Positions 1 through 8,743 are shown, counted from the first letter of the stretch. The stretch: DNA of 64,000 nt from Citrobacter sp. wls619 (GCF_005281345.1 NZ_SZXJ01000078.1:62001-126000); one strand, 5' to 3'. The notes: generated by a model not told the origin, from the letters alone. Program-made: numbers and translations.

Positions 1-855
1 CTGACGGACATCGCGCAGCAAGGCTTCTACTTCGCGGGTCGAGGCCGGCGCGCCCCAACGAAAGGCGGCGTTTTGTGGCGCGTTAAACAGTACCCGCGTC
101 ACGCGATCGGCGAGTTCATCACTGACCGCGGGCAAGGCAGCAAACGACCAGTCAGGATAGAGCGGCGTGCTGGTTACGCAAGGAATTGACGTTGGATAGG
201 TAATCACGGGCCTAAAGTCCGCTTTGCGGATTAGCCCTTCTTCATCCATTTTTTCCAGCAGACACACGGGCACAATCACCGCCTGAACCGCTTTTTCACG
301 TAATAAATACAGCAAGGCATCGGCAGGAAAGCCGGTAAACGTCAGACGTAAATCACGCTCAGGGCGCAAACCCGCATCGCTAAGTGCTTTGTATCCCAGC
401 AAATAACCGCCAAATGCCTGAGCATCAATGGCACCTACCGTTTTACCAATCAGATCGTGAGCATTCACAATCCCACTGTCACGCCTGACGAGGACAGCAC
501 TGCCAATCACGTTGCTGGTTGCCTTTCCGCCACGCGTAGAGCGTAATGATGCCAGCCAGCGAAGCGCTGCATGGCTGTTTAGCTGCACGAATTGCGCAGG
601 ATTGGTGACCACAAACTGGACGGTTCCACGGTTAACCGCCTCCTGCATCTGCTGCAGATCCAGCGGTTGAATATGAAACTGTTCACCCGGGATTTGCTGA
701 TTTAACAGGGTTTCCAGCGGTTGCCAGTGGGTACGGGTAGAGACCTCACCACGCATCGCCAAAACACCTACATTCCACGAACCTGCCCATGCCACGCTGC
801 CGAGCATCCACACGGAGGCCAATAGCGTCAGACAGCGAAAGACGTTACATCCCAC
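1..855 (-). CDS. ttrS: Tetrathionate sensor histidine kinase TtrS, N-terminal part (cut by window edge)
   Basis: This is the sensor of the TtrS/TtrR two-component system, which switches on tetrathionate respiration. Only the first 285 codons are inside the window; the frame is open to base 1. I read the start as GTG at 855-853 because AGGGA lies seven bases upstream and the first in-frame residues form a signal-like segment (CLTLLASVWMLGSVAWA). What follows is a periplasmic phosphate/phosphonate-binding-like sensor region, with stretches such as GAIDAQAFGGYLLGYKAL and LRLTFTGFPADALLYLLRE. The transmembrane and kinase parts lie beyond the edge. The gene diverges from ttrBCA, as in Salmonella. 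Identity rests on the context and on the sensor domain, since the kinase domain cannot be seen. Confidence 0.88.
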   Translation of the reverse strand, partial: MGCNVFRCLTLLASVWMLGSVAWAGSWNVGVLAMRGEVSTRTHWQPLETLLNQQIPGEQFHIQPLDLQQMQEAVNRGTVQFVVTNPAQFVQLNSHAALRWLASLRSTRGGKATSNVIGSAVLVRRDSGIVNAHDLIGKTVGAIDAQAFGGYLLGYKALSDAGLRPERDLRLTFTGFPADALLYLLREKAVQAVIVPVCLLEKMDEEGLIRKADFRPVITYPTSIPCVTSTPLYPDWSFAALPAVSDELADRVTRVLFNAPQNAAFRWGAPASTREVEALLRDVRQ

Positions 856-877
856 TGAATTATCCCTGTCAATTATG

Positions 878-891
878 TTGTTTTAGATCAA
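878..891 (+). promoter_or_regulatory. FNR-like site upstream of ttrB
   Basis: TTGTTTTAGATCAA fits the FNR pattern TTGAT-N4-ATCAA with one mismatch in the left half. It lies between the divergent ttrS and ttrB starts. In Salmonella ttrBCA is known to need FNR (OxrA) together with TtrR. The site is 22 bases from the ttrS start and far from ttrB, so which gene it serves is uncertain. Confidence 0.4.
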
Positions 892-905
892 CAACAAGCC
901 GGGTA

Positions 906-919
906 TGTGGTTAACCACA
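906..919. promoter_or_regulatory. Perfect 14-bp palindrome, candidate TtrR operator
   Basis: TGTGGTTAACCACA is a perfect palindrome in the middle of the ttrS-ttrB intergenic region. A weak promoter can be drawn downstream (TTTACA 942-947, 17-base spacer, TCTTTA 965-970). That would centre the palindrome about 60 bases upstream of the transcript start, a usual position for a response-regulator activator. Assignment to TtrR is inference. Confidence 0.4.
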
Positions 920-1033
920 ATAGAGTACCCCCATCACGATTTTTACACTGTAAATCATTGAGATTCTTTATTCATCACACGCAAATTAACGGCGTGACCA
1001 ATGTTTCGTTGTTGCATCGTGACGGGAGAAAAT

Positions 1034-1768
1034 ATGGACAGCAGTAAACGGCAGTTTCTCCAGCAACTGGGCATCCTGACCGCTGGCGCATCACTGGTTC
1101 CCCTGGCACAGGCCCAGTTTCCCTTTTCGCCTGAACGGCATGAAGGATCGCCTCAGCATCGCTACGGCATGCTGGTCGATCTGCGTCGGTGTATCGGCTG
1201 CCAGGCCTGCACCGTGAGTTGCGCGATTGAAAACCAGACGCCGCAAGGTGAGTTTCGTACCAGCGTGAATCAATATCAGGTGCAACTTGAAGGCCAGCAA
1301 AGCGTCACCAACGTCCTGCTGCCGCGCCTGTGCAACCATTGTGATAACCCCCCTTGCGTGCCGGTGTGCCCGGTGCAGGCTACCTTCCAGCGCGAAGATG
1401 GCATTGTGGTTGTCGACAACACCCGCTGTGTCGGCTGCGCCTACTGTGTGCAGGCCTGCCCATACGATGCACGGTTTATCAACCATGAAACGCAAACCGC
1501 TGATAAATGCACTTTTTGCGTTCATCGACTGGAGGCGGGCCTGCTCCCGGCCTGCGTCGAGTCGTGCGTTGGCGGCGCGCGCATCATCGGTGATATCAAA
1601 GATCCACACAGCCGGATTTCTCAAATGCTGCAGCAACATCATGACGCCATCAAGGTCCTGAAACCGGAAAGTGGCACCTCGCCGCACGTGTTCTATCTGG
1701 GCCTGGATGAGGCCTTTGTGACACCATTAATGGGGCGTGCCCAGCCCGCGCTCTGGCAGGAGGTTTAA
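1034..1768 (+). CDS. ttrB: Tetrathionate reductase iron-sulfur subunit TtrB
   Basis: TtrB is the four-cluster ferredoxin subunit that carries electrons from TtrC to the molybdopterin subunit TtrA on the periplasmic side of the membrane. ATG 1034 is chosen over the in-frame ATG at 1001 because GGGAG (1024-1028) sits five bases before it, giving 244 residues. Four cysteine groups are visible: CIGCQACTVSC, CNHCDNPPCVPVC, CVGCAYCVQAC and CTFC followed later by CVESC. The N-terminus SSKRQFLQQLG is a twin-arginine-type signal with Lys-Arg in place of Arg-Arg; the Salmonella TtrB signal is a known natural exception of this kind. First gene of ttrBCA; ttrC starts on the next base after its stop. Confidence 0.96.
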   Translation: MDSSKRQFLQQLGILTAGASLVPLAQAQFPFSPERHEGSPQHRYGMLVDLRRCIGCQACTVSCAIENQTPQGEFRTSVNQYQVQLEGQQSVTNVLLPRLCNHCDNPPCVPVCPVQATFQREDGIVVVDNTRCVGCAYCVQACPYDARFINHETQTADKCTFCVHRLEAGLLPACVESCVGGARIIGDIKDPHSRISQMLQQHHDAIKVLKPESGTSPHVFYLGLDEAFVTPLMGRAQPALWQEV

Positions 1769-2794
1769 ATGAACCCGACCCTGATTATCGAAGAGGTTCT
1801 GACGCATCCACAGGACGTAAGCTGGTTACCCTGGGCGGTGCAATATTTCTTTTTTATCGGCATTGCCGCCTGCGCGGCACTGTTTGCCTGCGTGCTCCAC
1901 TGGCGCAAAAAGGAGAGGCCGGAGTTAGAAAACCTCACGCTGCTGATAGCCCTGACCTGCGCGATTACCGCACCGTTGGCACTGACGGCTGATTTACACC
2001 AGACGGCACGCGTCTGGCATTTCTATGCCTACCCCACACCGTGGTCATGGATGCCGTGGGGGGCGCTATTTTTACCGCTGTTTACCGGGTTTTTAGGGCT
2101 GTGGTTTATCGCACAGCAGGTTAAGCGATTAACCGCAAAAAGTTACAGCGTCACGAAATGGTTGGCCGTGGGCAGTGCGCTGTCGGCGATTGGACTGTTG
2201 GTCTATACCGGTCGCGAGGTCTCTATTGTTGAGGCGCGCCCGATCTGGTTCAGCTACGCCTTCCCGGTCGCGATGTTCCTCAGTGCCCTGCAAACGTTCC
2301 TTGCCCTGCTTATCGCCACGGTGAAAAACGCAGGGACAACATTACCGCGTCAACTGGCATGGGGACAGATAGTCACGCTGTGCGCGCTGGCTATCGTGGT
2401 GGTGATATGGGCAAGTGGCAACACGCTATCGGGGTCGGCAATTCGCCAGTGGCTGGATGTGGCGGCTTCCGCACGGCATTACGCCCTCGGCTGGATTGCA
2501 CTTTGGGTGACCTCACTGGGTCTTTGCGCCCTGGTGTTACGCCATCCGTTATCACTGCCATTCCGTATTTCGCTGGCAATCAGCGCAATGGCATTGTGCT
2601 GGCTGATGCGCTGGACATTACTCATTCAGGTACAGACCGTACCGAAATTTAACGCCCAGTTTAACCCCTATACCCTGCCCGGTGGCACTGATGGCTGGCT
2701 GGCTATTCTTGGCACTTTTGGCCTGTGGGTCGCACTGATCATTATGGTTCGTGAAGCCCTGAACGCGATCGCAAGGAGAATGCAACATGGCTAA
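1769..2794 (+). CDS. ttrC: Tetrathionate reductase membrane subunit TtrC
   Basis: TtrC is the NrfD-family membrane anchor that takes electrons from the quinol pool. The 341-residue product has about nine hydrophobic segments, beginning with AVQYFFFIGIAACAALFACV, and short charged loops. The ATG directly follows the ttrB stop codon, and the CDS ends eight bases inside ttrA, so the three subunits are translationally coupled. An AGGAGG-like sequence (GGCAGGAGG) near the end of ttrB supports the start. Length and position agree with Salmonella TtrC. Confidence 0.95.
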   Translation: MNPTLIIEEVLTHPQDVSWLPWAVQYFFFIGIAACAALFACVLHWRKKERPELENLTLLIALTCAITAPLALTADLHQTARVWHFYAYPTPWSWMPWGALFLPLFTGFLGLWFIAQQVKRLTAKSYSVTKWLAVGSALSAIGLLVYTGREVSIVEARPIWFSYAFPVAMFLSALQTFLALLIATVKNAGTTLPRQLAWGQIVTLCALAIVVVIWASGNTLSGSAIRQWLDVAASARHYALGWIALWVTSLGLCALVLRHPLSLPFRISLAISAMALCWLMRWTLLIQVQTVPKFNAQFNPYTLPGGTDGWLAILGTFGLWVALIIMVREALNAIARRMQHG

Positions 2795-5700
2795 TTTAAC
2801 TCGTCGTCAGTGGCTTAAAGTCGGTCTTGCCGTCGGGGGCATGGTGACCTTCGGCCTGAGTTATCGGGACGTGGCAAAGCGTGCGATTGATGGTTTGCTT
2901 GACGGAACATCAGGAAAAATAACCCGCGACCGTATCTTTGGTAATGCACTCATCCCCGAAGCACATGCCCGGCCGCGCTGGCAACAGAATCCGCAGCAGG
3001 TGATCTCCATGACGCAGTGTTTCGGCTGCTGGACGCAATGTGGCGTGCGTGTCCGTGTTGATAACGAACAAGGCAAAGTGTTGCGTATTGCGGGCAACCC
3101 GTACCATCCACTATCTCACGAACACCACATTGACTCCTCTGTTCCCTTTGCCGCCGCGATGGAACAACTGGCGGGCGAAACTGGCCTCGATGCCCGCTCC
3201 ACCGCCTGCGCTCGCGGTGCAACGTTACTTGAAGGCCTGTACAGCCCACTGCGTATTCTGGAGCCAATGAAACGCGTGGGTAAACGTGGAGAAGGCAAAT
3301 GGCAGCGCATCAGCTTTGAGCAACTGATCAACGAAGTGGTGGAAGGCGGCGATCTGTTCGGCGAAGGCCACGTTGACGGTCTGCGCGCGATCCACGATCC
3401 CGATACGCCGATTGATGCCCGACACCCCGGTTTCGGCCCAAAATCCAATCAGCTACTGGTCACCAATACCAGTGATGAAGGACGTGATACATTTTTGCGC
3501 CGCTTTGCCCTGAACAGTTTCGGCAGCAAAAACTTCGGTGCACATGGCGCGTACTGTGGTCTGGCCTATCGTGCCGGGTCTGGCGCGTTGATGGGCGATC
3601 TGGATAAAAACACCCACGTAAAACCCGACTGGGATAACGTCGAATTTGCGTTGTTTATGGGAACGTCTCCAGCACAATCCGGCAACCCGTTTAAGCGCCA
3701 GGCACGGCAACTCGCCAGTGCCCGTTTACGTGATGACTTCCGCTATGTTGTGGTTGCACCAGCCCTCCCCCTAACGACGGTGCTTGCCGACGATCGTGGG
3801 CACTGGCAGCCCGTACGCCCAGGGACGGACTCCGCACTGGCGATGGGGATGATCCGCTGGATAATTGAAAAGCAGCGCTATAACGCTGATTACCTGGCTA
3901 TTCCTGACGTACAGGCCATGAAGCAGGTCGGGGAAAAAAGTTGGACCAACGCTACCCATCTGGTCATAACTGACGAAATTCCAACGCTCGCCGGTCAGCA
4001 TTTAACGCTGGCGCATTTACGCGCAGACGCCGCCAACGAACCCACCGTCATTAACGAAGCCGGAGAGATCGTCGCCGCCAGCAGTTGCCAACGTGCCCAG
4101 CTGTTCATCTCCCGTGAAGTCACGCTGGCCGGGGGGCAAACGGTCACGGTAAAAAGTGGCTTCCAGTGTCTGAAAGAGTCCGCAGAGAAACTGTCCATGG
4201 CGCAATACAGCCAGCAGTGTGGCGTTTCTGAGGCAGACATTGGCGCACTGGCCGATGCGTTCACCCGTCACGGACGGAAAGCGGCAGTGATCACCCACGG
4301 CGGGATGATGGCGGGTAACGGTTTTTATAATGCCTGGTCGGTAATGATGCTCAATGCGTTGATCGGGAACCTGAGTCTCGAAGGCGGCGTGTTCGTCGGC
4401 GGCGGTAAGTTCAACGGTGCAACTGACGGCCCGCGCTACAATATGGACAGTTTTGCCGGGAAGGTGAAACCTAAAGGTCTGAGCATTGCCCGCAGCAAGA
4501 CAGCCTATGAGTCTTCCGAAGAGTACCGCAACAAAGTCGCTGCCGGGCAATCGCCTTTCCCGGCCAAAGCGCCCTGGTATCCGTTTGTCGCAGGCCAGCT
4601 TACCGAATTACTGGTTTCAGCACTGGAGGGTTATCCGTATCCGCTAAAGGCCTGGATCTCCAACATGACCAACCCGTTTTATGGGATTGCGGGCTTACGC
4701 GGCGTGGCAGAAGAAAAGCTTAAAGACCCTGCGCGTTTACCGCTGTTTATCGCGATTGATGCGTTCATGAACGAAACAACCGCGCTTGCGGATTATATCG
4801 TACCGGACACGCATAACTTCGAAAGCTGGGGATTCAGCGCCCCATGGGCCGGTGTCGCCAGTAAAGCCACCACCGCCCGCTGGCCCGTGGTCAGGCCCGC
4901 CACCCGTCAGACCGCTGACGGTCAACCCATCTCGATGGAGGCTTTCTGCATCGCGGTGGCAAAGCGCATTGGTCTCCCCGGCTTTGGCGACAATGCCATT
5001 TCCGATCCACAGGGCAACGTGTATCCGCTCAACCGCGCCGAAGATTATTATCTGCGACTTGCCGCCAACATTGCCTTTATGGGCAAAGCGCCGGTGGCAG
5101 AGGCACGGGAAGAGGATATCACGCTGACCGGGGTGCAACGAATCTTGCCGGTGATGACCCAAACGTTAAAAGCCGATGAGGTGAGTCGCGTGGCGTTTAT
5201 CTATTCGCGCGGTGGTCGTTTTGCGCCAGACAACAGTGGTCGGGTCGATAACCGCGTCGGCAATGCGTGGGAAAAACCTCTGCAAATCTGGAATGCGGAT
5301 GTCGCGGCCCACCGTCATGCAATTACCGGCGAGCGCTACAGCGGCTGTCCGGCCTGGTATCCTTCGCGCCTCTCTGACGGGCGTTCAGTGGAGGAACTAT
5401 TCCCTGAGCAGGAATGGCCGCTGAAGTTGATTTCATTTAAATCGAATACCATGTCCAGCGCGTCGGCCGTGATCCCCCGGCTGCATCATCTTAAGCCGGT
5501 CAATCTGGTGGCGCTCAATCCGCAGGACGGCAAGCGCTATGGTTTATCGCACGGCGATACTGTTCGCATCACGACGCCGGGTGGGCAGGTTGAAGCGCAA
5601 ATCAGCTTACTGCAGGGCGTAATGCCGGGGGTAATCGCGATTGAGCATGGCTATGGACATAAAGAGATGGGCGCTGCGCAGCATACGCTCGACGGTGAGC

Positions 5701-5852
5701 CGATGCCGTTTGATAAAAAGATAAAGTCAGGGATCAATATCAACGATCTGGGTTTTGCGGATCCGACACGAAAAGTGGCCAACACCTGGCTGGATTGGGT
5801 TTCAGGAGCCGCGGTACGTCAGGGGCTACCCGCAAGGCTTGAGCGAGTGTAA
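2787..5852 (+). CDS. ttrA: Tetrathionate reductase catalytic subunit TtrA
   Basis: TtrA is the large molybdopterin-guanine-dinucleotide subunit that reduces tetrathionate to thiosulfate. The 1021-residue protein opens with a classic twin-arginine signal (TRRQWLKVGLAVGG), so it is exported folded with TtrB. A cysteine group near residue 80 (CFGCWTQCG), with further cysteines downstream, is where this family binds a 4Fe-4S cluster. The C-terminal part is the usual molydopterin dinucleotide-binding region (for example YGLSHGDTVRITTPGG). Overlaps ttrC by eight bases and ends the operon; a REP/BIME element follows. Confidence 0.96.
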   Translation: MANLTRRQWLKVGLAVGGMVTFGLSYRDVAKRAIDGLLDGTSGKITRDRIFGNALIPEAHARPRWQQNPQQVISMTQCFGCWTQCGVRVRVDNEQGKVLRIAGNPYHPLSHEHHIDSSVPFAAAMEQLAGETGLDARSTACARGATLLEGLYSPLRILEPMKRVGKRGEGKWQRISFEQLINEVVEGGDLFGEGHVDGLRAIHDPDTPIDARHPGFGPKSNQLLVTNTSDEGRDTFLRRFALNSFGSKNFGAHGAYCGLAYRAGSGALMGDLDKNTHVKPDWDNVEFALFMGTSPAQSGNPFKRQARQLASARLRDDFRYVVVAPALPLTTVLADDRGHWQPVRPGTDSALAMGMIRWIIEKQRYNADYLAIPDVQAMKQVGEKSWTNATHLVITDEIPTLAGQHLTLAHLRADAANEPTVINEAGEIVAASSCQRAQLFISREVTLAGGQTVTVKSGFQCLKESAEKLSMAQYSQQCGVSEADIGALADAFTRHGRKAAVITHGGMMAGNGFYNAWSVMMLNALIGNLSLEGGVFVGGGKFNGATDGPRYNMDSFAGKVKPKGLSIARSKTAYESSEEYRNKVAAGQSPFPAKAPWYPFVAGQLTELLVSALEGYPYPLKAWISNMTNPFYGIAGLRGVAEEKLKDPARLPLFIAIDAFMNETTALADYIVPDTHNFESWGFSAPWAGVASKATTARWPVVRPATRQTADGQPISMEAFCIAVAKRIGLPGFGDNAISDPQGNVYPLNRAEDYYLRLAANIAFMGKAPVAEAREEDITLTGVQRILPVMTQTLKADEVSRVAFIYSRGGRFAPDNSGRVDNRVGNAWEKPLQIWNADVAAHRHAITGERYSGCPAWYPSRLSDGRSVEELFPEQEWPLKLISFKSNTMSSASAVIPRLHHLKPVNLVALNPQDGKRYGLSHGDTVRITTPGGQVEAQISLLQGVMPGVIAIEHGYGHKEMGAAQHTLDGEPMPFDKKIKSGININDLGFADPTRKVANTWLDWVSGAAVRQGLPARLERV

Positions 5853-5860
5853 CTCGGGTG

Positions 5861-5921
5861 TCGGATGGCAACGCTAACGCGTTTTATCCGGCCTACAGCA
5901 CAGCTGTAGGCCGGGTACGGC
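5861..5921. repeat. REP/BIME element
   Basis: Two facing palindromic units of the enterobacterial REP type: one contains CGGATGGCAACGCTAACG and ends TTATCCGGCCTAC, the other contains GCTGTAGGCCGGGTACGG. It lies between the convergent ends of ttrA and the sfbA-like gene, the usual place for such elements, where they protect 3' ends and may stop transcription. Confidence 0.85.
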
Positions 5922-5930
5922 AAAAGCGGA

Positions 5931-6743
5931 TCAGTTATTAACCGGGATAACCGCGCCTTTATATTTGGTGCGGATCCAGTCCTGGATCTCTTTTGAGTGC
6001 AGCACATCAACCAGCGCCACGATATCCTTTTTCTTCTCATCACCGCGATGAACGGTAATGATATTGGCATACGGGTTATTTTCACCGCTTTCTACAGCAA
6101 TCGGATCTTTCACCGGATCCAGCCCGGCGTCGATGGCGTAGTTGGCGTTAATCACGACCGCATCCCCTTCTTCATTGTTATACATCTGCGGTAACAGCGC
6201 CGCTTCAACGTTAGGTAAGAACGTCAGCTTTTTCGGGTTCTCTACGATGTCGCTAATGCGCGCCGTCACTTTATCCACCCCCGGCTTCAGCTTGATCACG
6301 CCCTCTTTTTCAAAAATCGACAGAATACGACCTTCTTCAGATACCGCATCACGCATGATCACCTTGCCGCCTTCCGGCAGATCCTTCAGTGACTTCACCT
6401 TTTTCGAATAGATACCAATCGGCTCGATATGAATCGCCCCGGCGCTGACGAAATCATAGGATTTGTCGCCAGCATGATCTTTAATCACGCTATTCAGGTA
6501 CGGGATATGCTGGAAATAGTTGGCATCGATCTCACGACCCGCCAGGGCGGTGTTCGGCAGAATGTAGTCCTGGAATGGTTTAATCTCCAGGTCTATCCCT
6601 TGCTTCGCCAGAATCGGCTTGGCCTGCTCAAGGATCTCCGCATGGGGTACGTTTGACGCGCCAACGGTCAGCGTATCAGCCCAGGAAGCAAAGCTCAGGG
6701 CACTTAGGGTTGCTGCTGCGAGTAATGTCAGTGATTTTTTCAT
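5931..6743 (-). CDS. sfbA: Periplasmic substrate-binding protein of a MetQ/NlpA-family ABC importer (SfbA-like)
   Basis: This 270-residue binding protein belongs to the MetQ/NlpA family, which binds methionine and related compounds. I recognise it as very close to Salmonella SfbA, which was first described as linked to iron. The signal peptide ends ALSFASWA before DTLTVGA and has no lipobox cysteine, so this should be a soluble periplasmic protein, unlike lipoprotein MetQ. Family stretches include GASNVPHAEILE, NYFQHIPYLN and GEGDAVVINANYAIDAGLD-like sequence. It is the third gene of the operon, 21 bases after the permease. Whether the cargo is methionine, another amino acid or a chelate cannot be told from sequence. 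Confidence 0.85.
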   Translation of the reverse strand: MKKSLTLLAAATLSALSFASWADTLTVGASNVPHAEILEQAKPILAKQGIDLEIKPFQDYILPNTALAGREIDANYFQHIPYLNSVIKDHAGDKSYDFVSAGAIHIEPIGIYSKKVKSLKDLPEGGKVIMRDAVSEEGRILSIFEKEGVIKLKPGVDKVTARISDIVENPKKLTFLPNVEAALLPQMYNNEEGDAVVINANYAIDAGLDPVKDPIAVESGENNPYANIITVHRGDEKKKDIVALVDVLHSKEIQDWIRTKYKGAVIPVNN

Positions 6744-6764
6744 AATGATGGTTTCCGTATTTTA

Positions 6765-7433
6765 TTAGCGTTTATCTAACAGAGAGGTGATCACATCGCC
6801 GCAAAGCTGAATGATGAAGACGATGAGCAGAATCGTGACCGTCGCCACCAGCGTGACGTCGCTGTGGTTGCGCTGGAATCCTTCCAGGTAAGCCAGGTTC
6901 CCTAAACCACCGGCACCAATCACCCCCGCCATCGCGCTGTAGCTAACCAGGGCAATCAGCGTCACGGTGATCCCGGACACCAGAGCGGGTGAGGATTCCG
7001 GCAGTAAAACCCGAAAAACAAGCGTCGTCAGACGTGCGCCCATCGAGCGCGTCGCTTCAATAACGCCTTTATCTACTTCACGCAGGGCGATTTCGACCAG
7101 GCGTGCGTAAAAAGGTGCAGCGCCCACAATCAACGCGGGCAACGCGGCATTCGCACCAAGAATGGTGCCAACGATTGTTTTGGTAAAAGGTATTAACAAC
7201 ACGATCAGAATGATGAACGGGATCGAGCGGAAAATATTGACCACCAGCGAGATCCCGCTATACAAGGCGCGGTTCTGGAATAGTCCACCGCGTGCGGTCA
7301 GGAACAGCGCCAGCCCGAGTGCAATCCCAAGGACAAACGTTGCCGCGCCAGAAAGTGCCGTCATATAGAGCGTTTCCTGGGTCGCTGCCAGCAGTTGGTC
7401 CCACTTCAGATGGGGAAACAGATCTTCAGGCAT
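6765..7433 (-). CDS. sfbC: ABC importer permease, MetI family (SfbC-like)
   Basis: The 222-residue membrane permease has about five to six hydrophobic segments and the conserved cytoplasmic loop that contacts the ATPase (EATRSMGARLTTLVFRVLLP). It forms the channel of the importer encoded with the genes on either side. The start ATG overlaps the end of the ATPase gene by eight bases, so the two are translationally coupled. Length agrees with MetI (about 217 residues). Confidence 0.88.
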   Translation of the reverse strand: MPEDLFPHLKWDQLLAATQETLYMTALSGAATFVLGIALGLALFLTARGGLFQNRALYSGISLVVNIFRSIPFIILIVLLIPFTKTIVGTILGANAALPALIVGAAPFYARLVEIALREVDKGVIEATRSMGARLTTLVFRVLLPESSPALVSGITVTLIALVSYSAMAGVIGAGGLGNLAYLEGFQRNHSDVTLVATVTILLIVFIIQLCGDVITSLLDKR

Positions 7434-8448
7434 GTTGAATCACCTCGCCTTCAATGTCGCTGTGGCGCAGGTCGGCCAGAATATTGCTGAGTTGTTCTTC
7501 GGTAGCCACGACGTGCACCCAAAGCTGACCGAACACGCCATGCGCGGTTTGCGTCATCTTGCCGTGCAAAATGTTAAACGGCAGGCCATAGCGCAGGGTT
7601 AATTCCCCAACAACCGGCCGGTGAGTGCGCTGCCCGGTAAAAGTTAACTTGATCACGACACCGCCCAGTTCGCTTGCCAATTGCGGATTAAACTCCTCTT
7701 CTTCGGTGTATTGGCTCACCTGCCGCACAAACTGTCGGGTAATCGGCTGCTGCGGATGGGTAAAGACAGTAAGTACATCGCCCTCTTCAACCACCCTGCC
7801 GTTTTCCATCACCGCGACGCGATCGCAGATTTTGCGCACCACATGCATCTCGTGGGTGATCAACACGATGGTTAAGTTGAAGCGACGGTTAATATCGAGC
7901 AGTAACTCCAGAATCTGATCGGTGGTTTGCGGGTCCAGCGCCGAGGTGGCTTCGTCACACAGCAGTACATCAGGAGTATTCGCCAGCGCACGGGCGATCC
8001 CTACGCGCTGCTTTTGGCCGCCGCTGAGCTGCGATGGATAGGCATTTTCGCGACCGCTCAGACCGACAAGGTTAATCAGCTCGGCCACCCGCGCCTTAAT
8101 CGCGGCTTTCGGCGCACCGGCAATTTGCATAGAGAAAGCGATATTTTCACTAACGGTGCGTGACCACAGTAAATTAAAGTGCTGAAACACCATGCTGATT
8201 TTCAGCCGTGCCTGACGCAACGATTCCCCGCGGGCGGCGGAAATAGCGTGGCCGTTAATCGTTACGCTGCCGGAGGTCGGTTTTTCCAGACCATTGAGCA
8301 AACGTATTAAGGTGCTTTTTCCCGCCCCGCTGTAACCAATAATTCCGTAAATCTGCCCCTGTTCAACCGTCAGGTTGACGTTATCGACAGCGGTAATAGC
8401 AAGCCTGCCTGGCGTAAACACTTTCGAAATATTTTTCAGGACAATCAT
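7426..8448 (-). CDS. sfbB: ABC importer ATPase, MetN family (SfbB-like)
   Basis: This ATPase drives the importer. It shows Walker A (GYSGAGKST), the signature LSGGQKQRVGIARAL and Walker B (VLLCDEATSALD). Residues from about 260 to the end form the NIL-type regulatory domain known from MetN, which lets the transported amino acid inhibit the pump from inside the cell. The presence of this domain argues for an amino-acid-like substrate rather than iron. First gene of the operon; it faces away from orf408 across a 508-base intergenic region. Confidence 0.9.
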   Translation of the reverse strand: MIVLKNISKVFTPGRLAITAVDNVNLTVEQGQIYGIIGYSGAGKSTLIRLLNGLEKPTSGSVTINGHAISAARGESLRQARLKISMVFQHFNLLWSRTVSENIAFSMQIAGAPKAAIKARVAELINLVGLSGRENAYPSQLSGGQKQRVGIARALANTPDVLLCDEATSALDPQTTDQILELLLDINRRFNLTIVLITHEMHVVRKICDRVAVMENGRVVEEGDVLTVFTHPQQPITRQFVRQVSQYTEEEEFNPQLASELGGVVIKLTFTGQRTHRPVVGELTLRYGLPFNILHGKMTQTAHGVFGQLWVHVVATEEQLSNILADLRHSDIEGEVIQHA

Positions 8449-8504
8449 GTCGTTTGGGTATCCGCTGCTGCTTATTGTTATCCTGCTAGTGCTTTTGGCT
8501 ATTT

Positions 8505-8528
8505 AGCAGTATGGATGTCCAAACGAGT
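8505..8528 (-). promoter_or_regulatory. Possible MetJ-type operator of the sfb-like operon
   Basis: Read on the minus strand, three consecutive 8-mers (ACTCGTTT, GGACATCC, ATACTGCT) match the met box AGACGTCT at five or six positions each. They lie about 60 bases before the sfbB-like start and overlap a possible -10 (CATACT). Each box is weak alone; the tandem spacing is what makes it notable. Confidence 0.3.
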
Positions 8529-8650
8529 GTAATCAGCGAGATGATGTTTTAAAATGAATTAAAACGAATTTGATATAACTTTAAGGAATATCCATACCGC
8601 AACAAGAGACTCAGCCCGCGGTCACTTTCACATCCGAGTGGGCTGACAGC

Positions 8651-8743
8651 ATGAAAATTTTTCTGAAATATTTACTCACTGACTTACAACTGGCCAAAGC
8701 GTGGTTATTTAAAACTGAATCGAGCAAGCCAACACCTTTATAA
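8651..8743 (+). CDS. Possible 30-residue small protein
   Basis: An ATG-to-TAA frame of 30 codons with a hydrophobic-basic start (MKIFLKYLLTDLQLAKAW) and a polar tail. It begins four bases after the inverted repeat 8611-8646. I see no good ribosome site before it, and I do not recognise the protein. It may be chance; it is listed because it is the only short frame here with a protein-like composition. Confidence 0.2.
   Translation: MKIFLKYLLTDLQLAKAWLFKTESSKPTPL

Noticed and set aside
1091-1687. 198-codon reading frame antisense to ttrB
   Set aside because: It is fully inside the conserved ttrB gene, has no domain, and follows from the GC-rich codon use of ttrB.
1-5852. Presence of the SPI-2 type III secretion system
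   Set aside because: The ttr and orf408-orf48 genes recall the Salmonella SPI-2 flank, but no secretion gene is in the window and the left side is cut, so nothing can be claimed.
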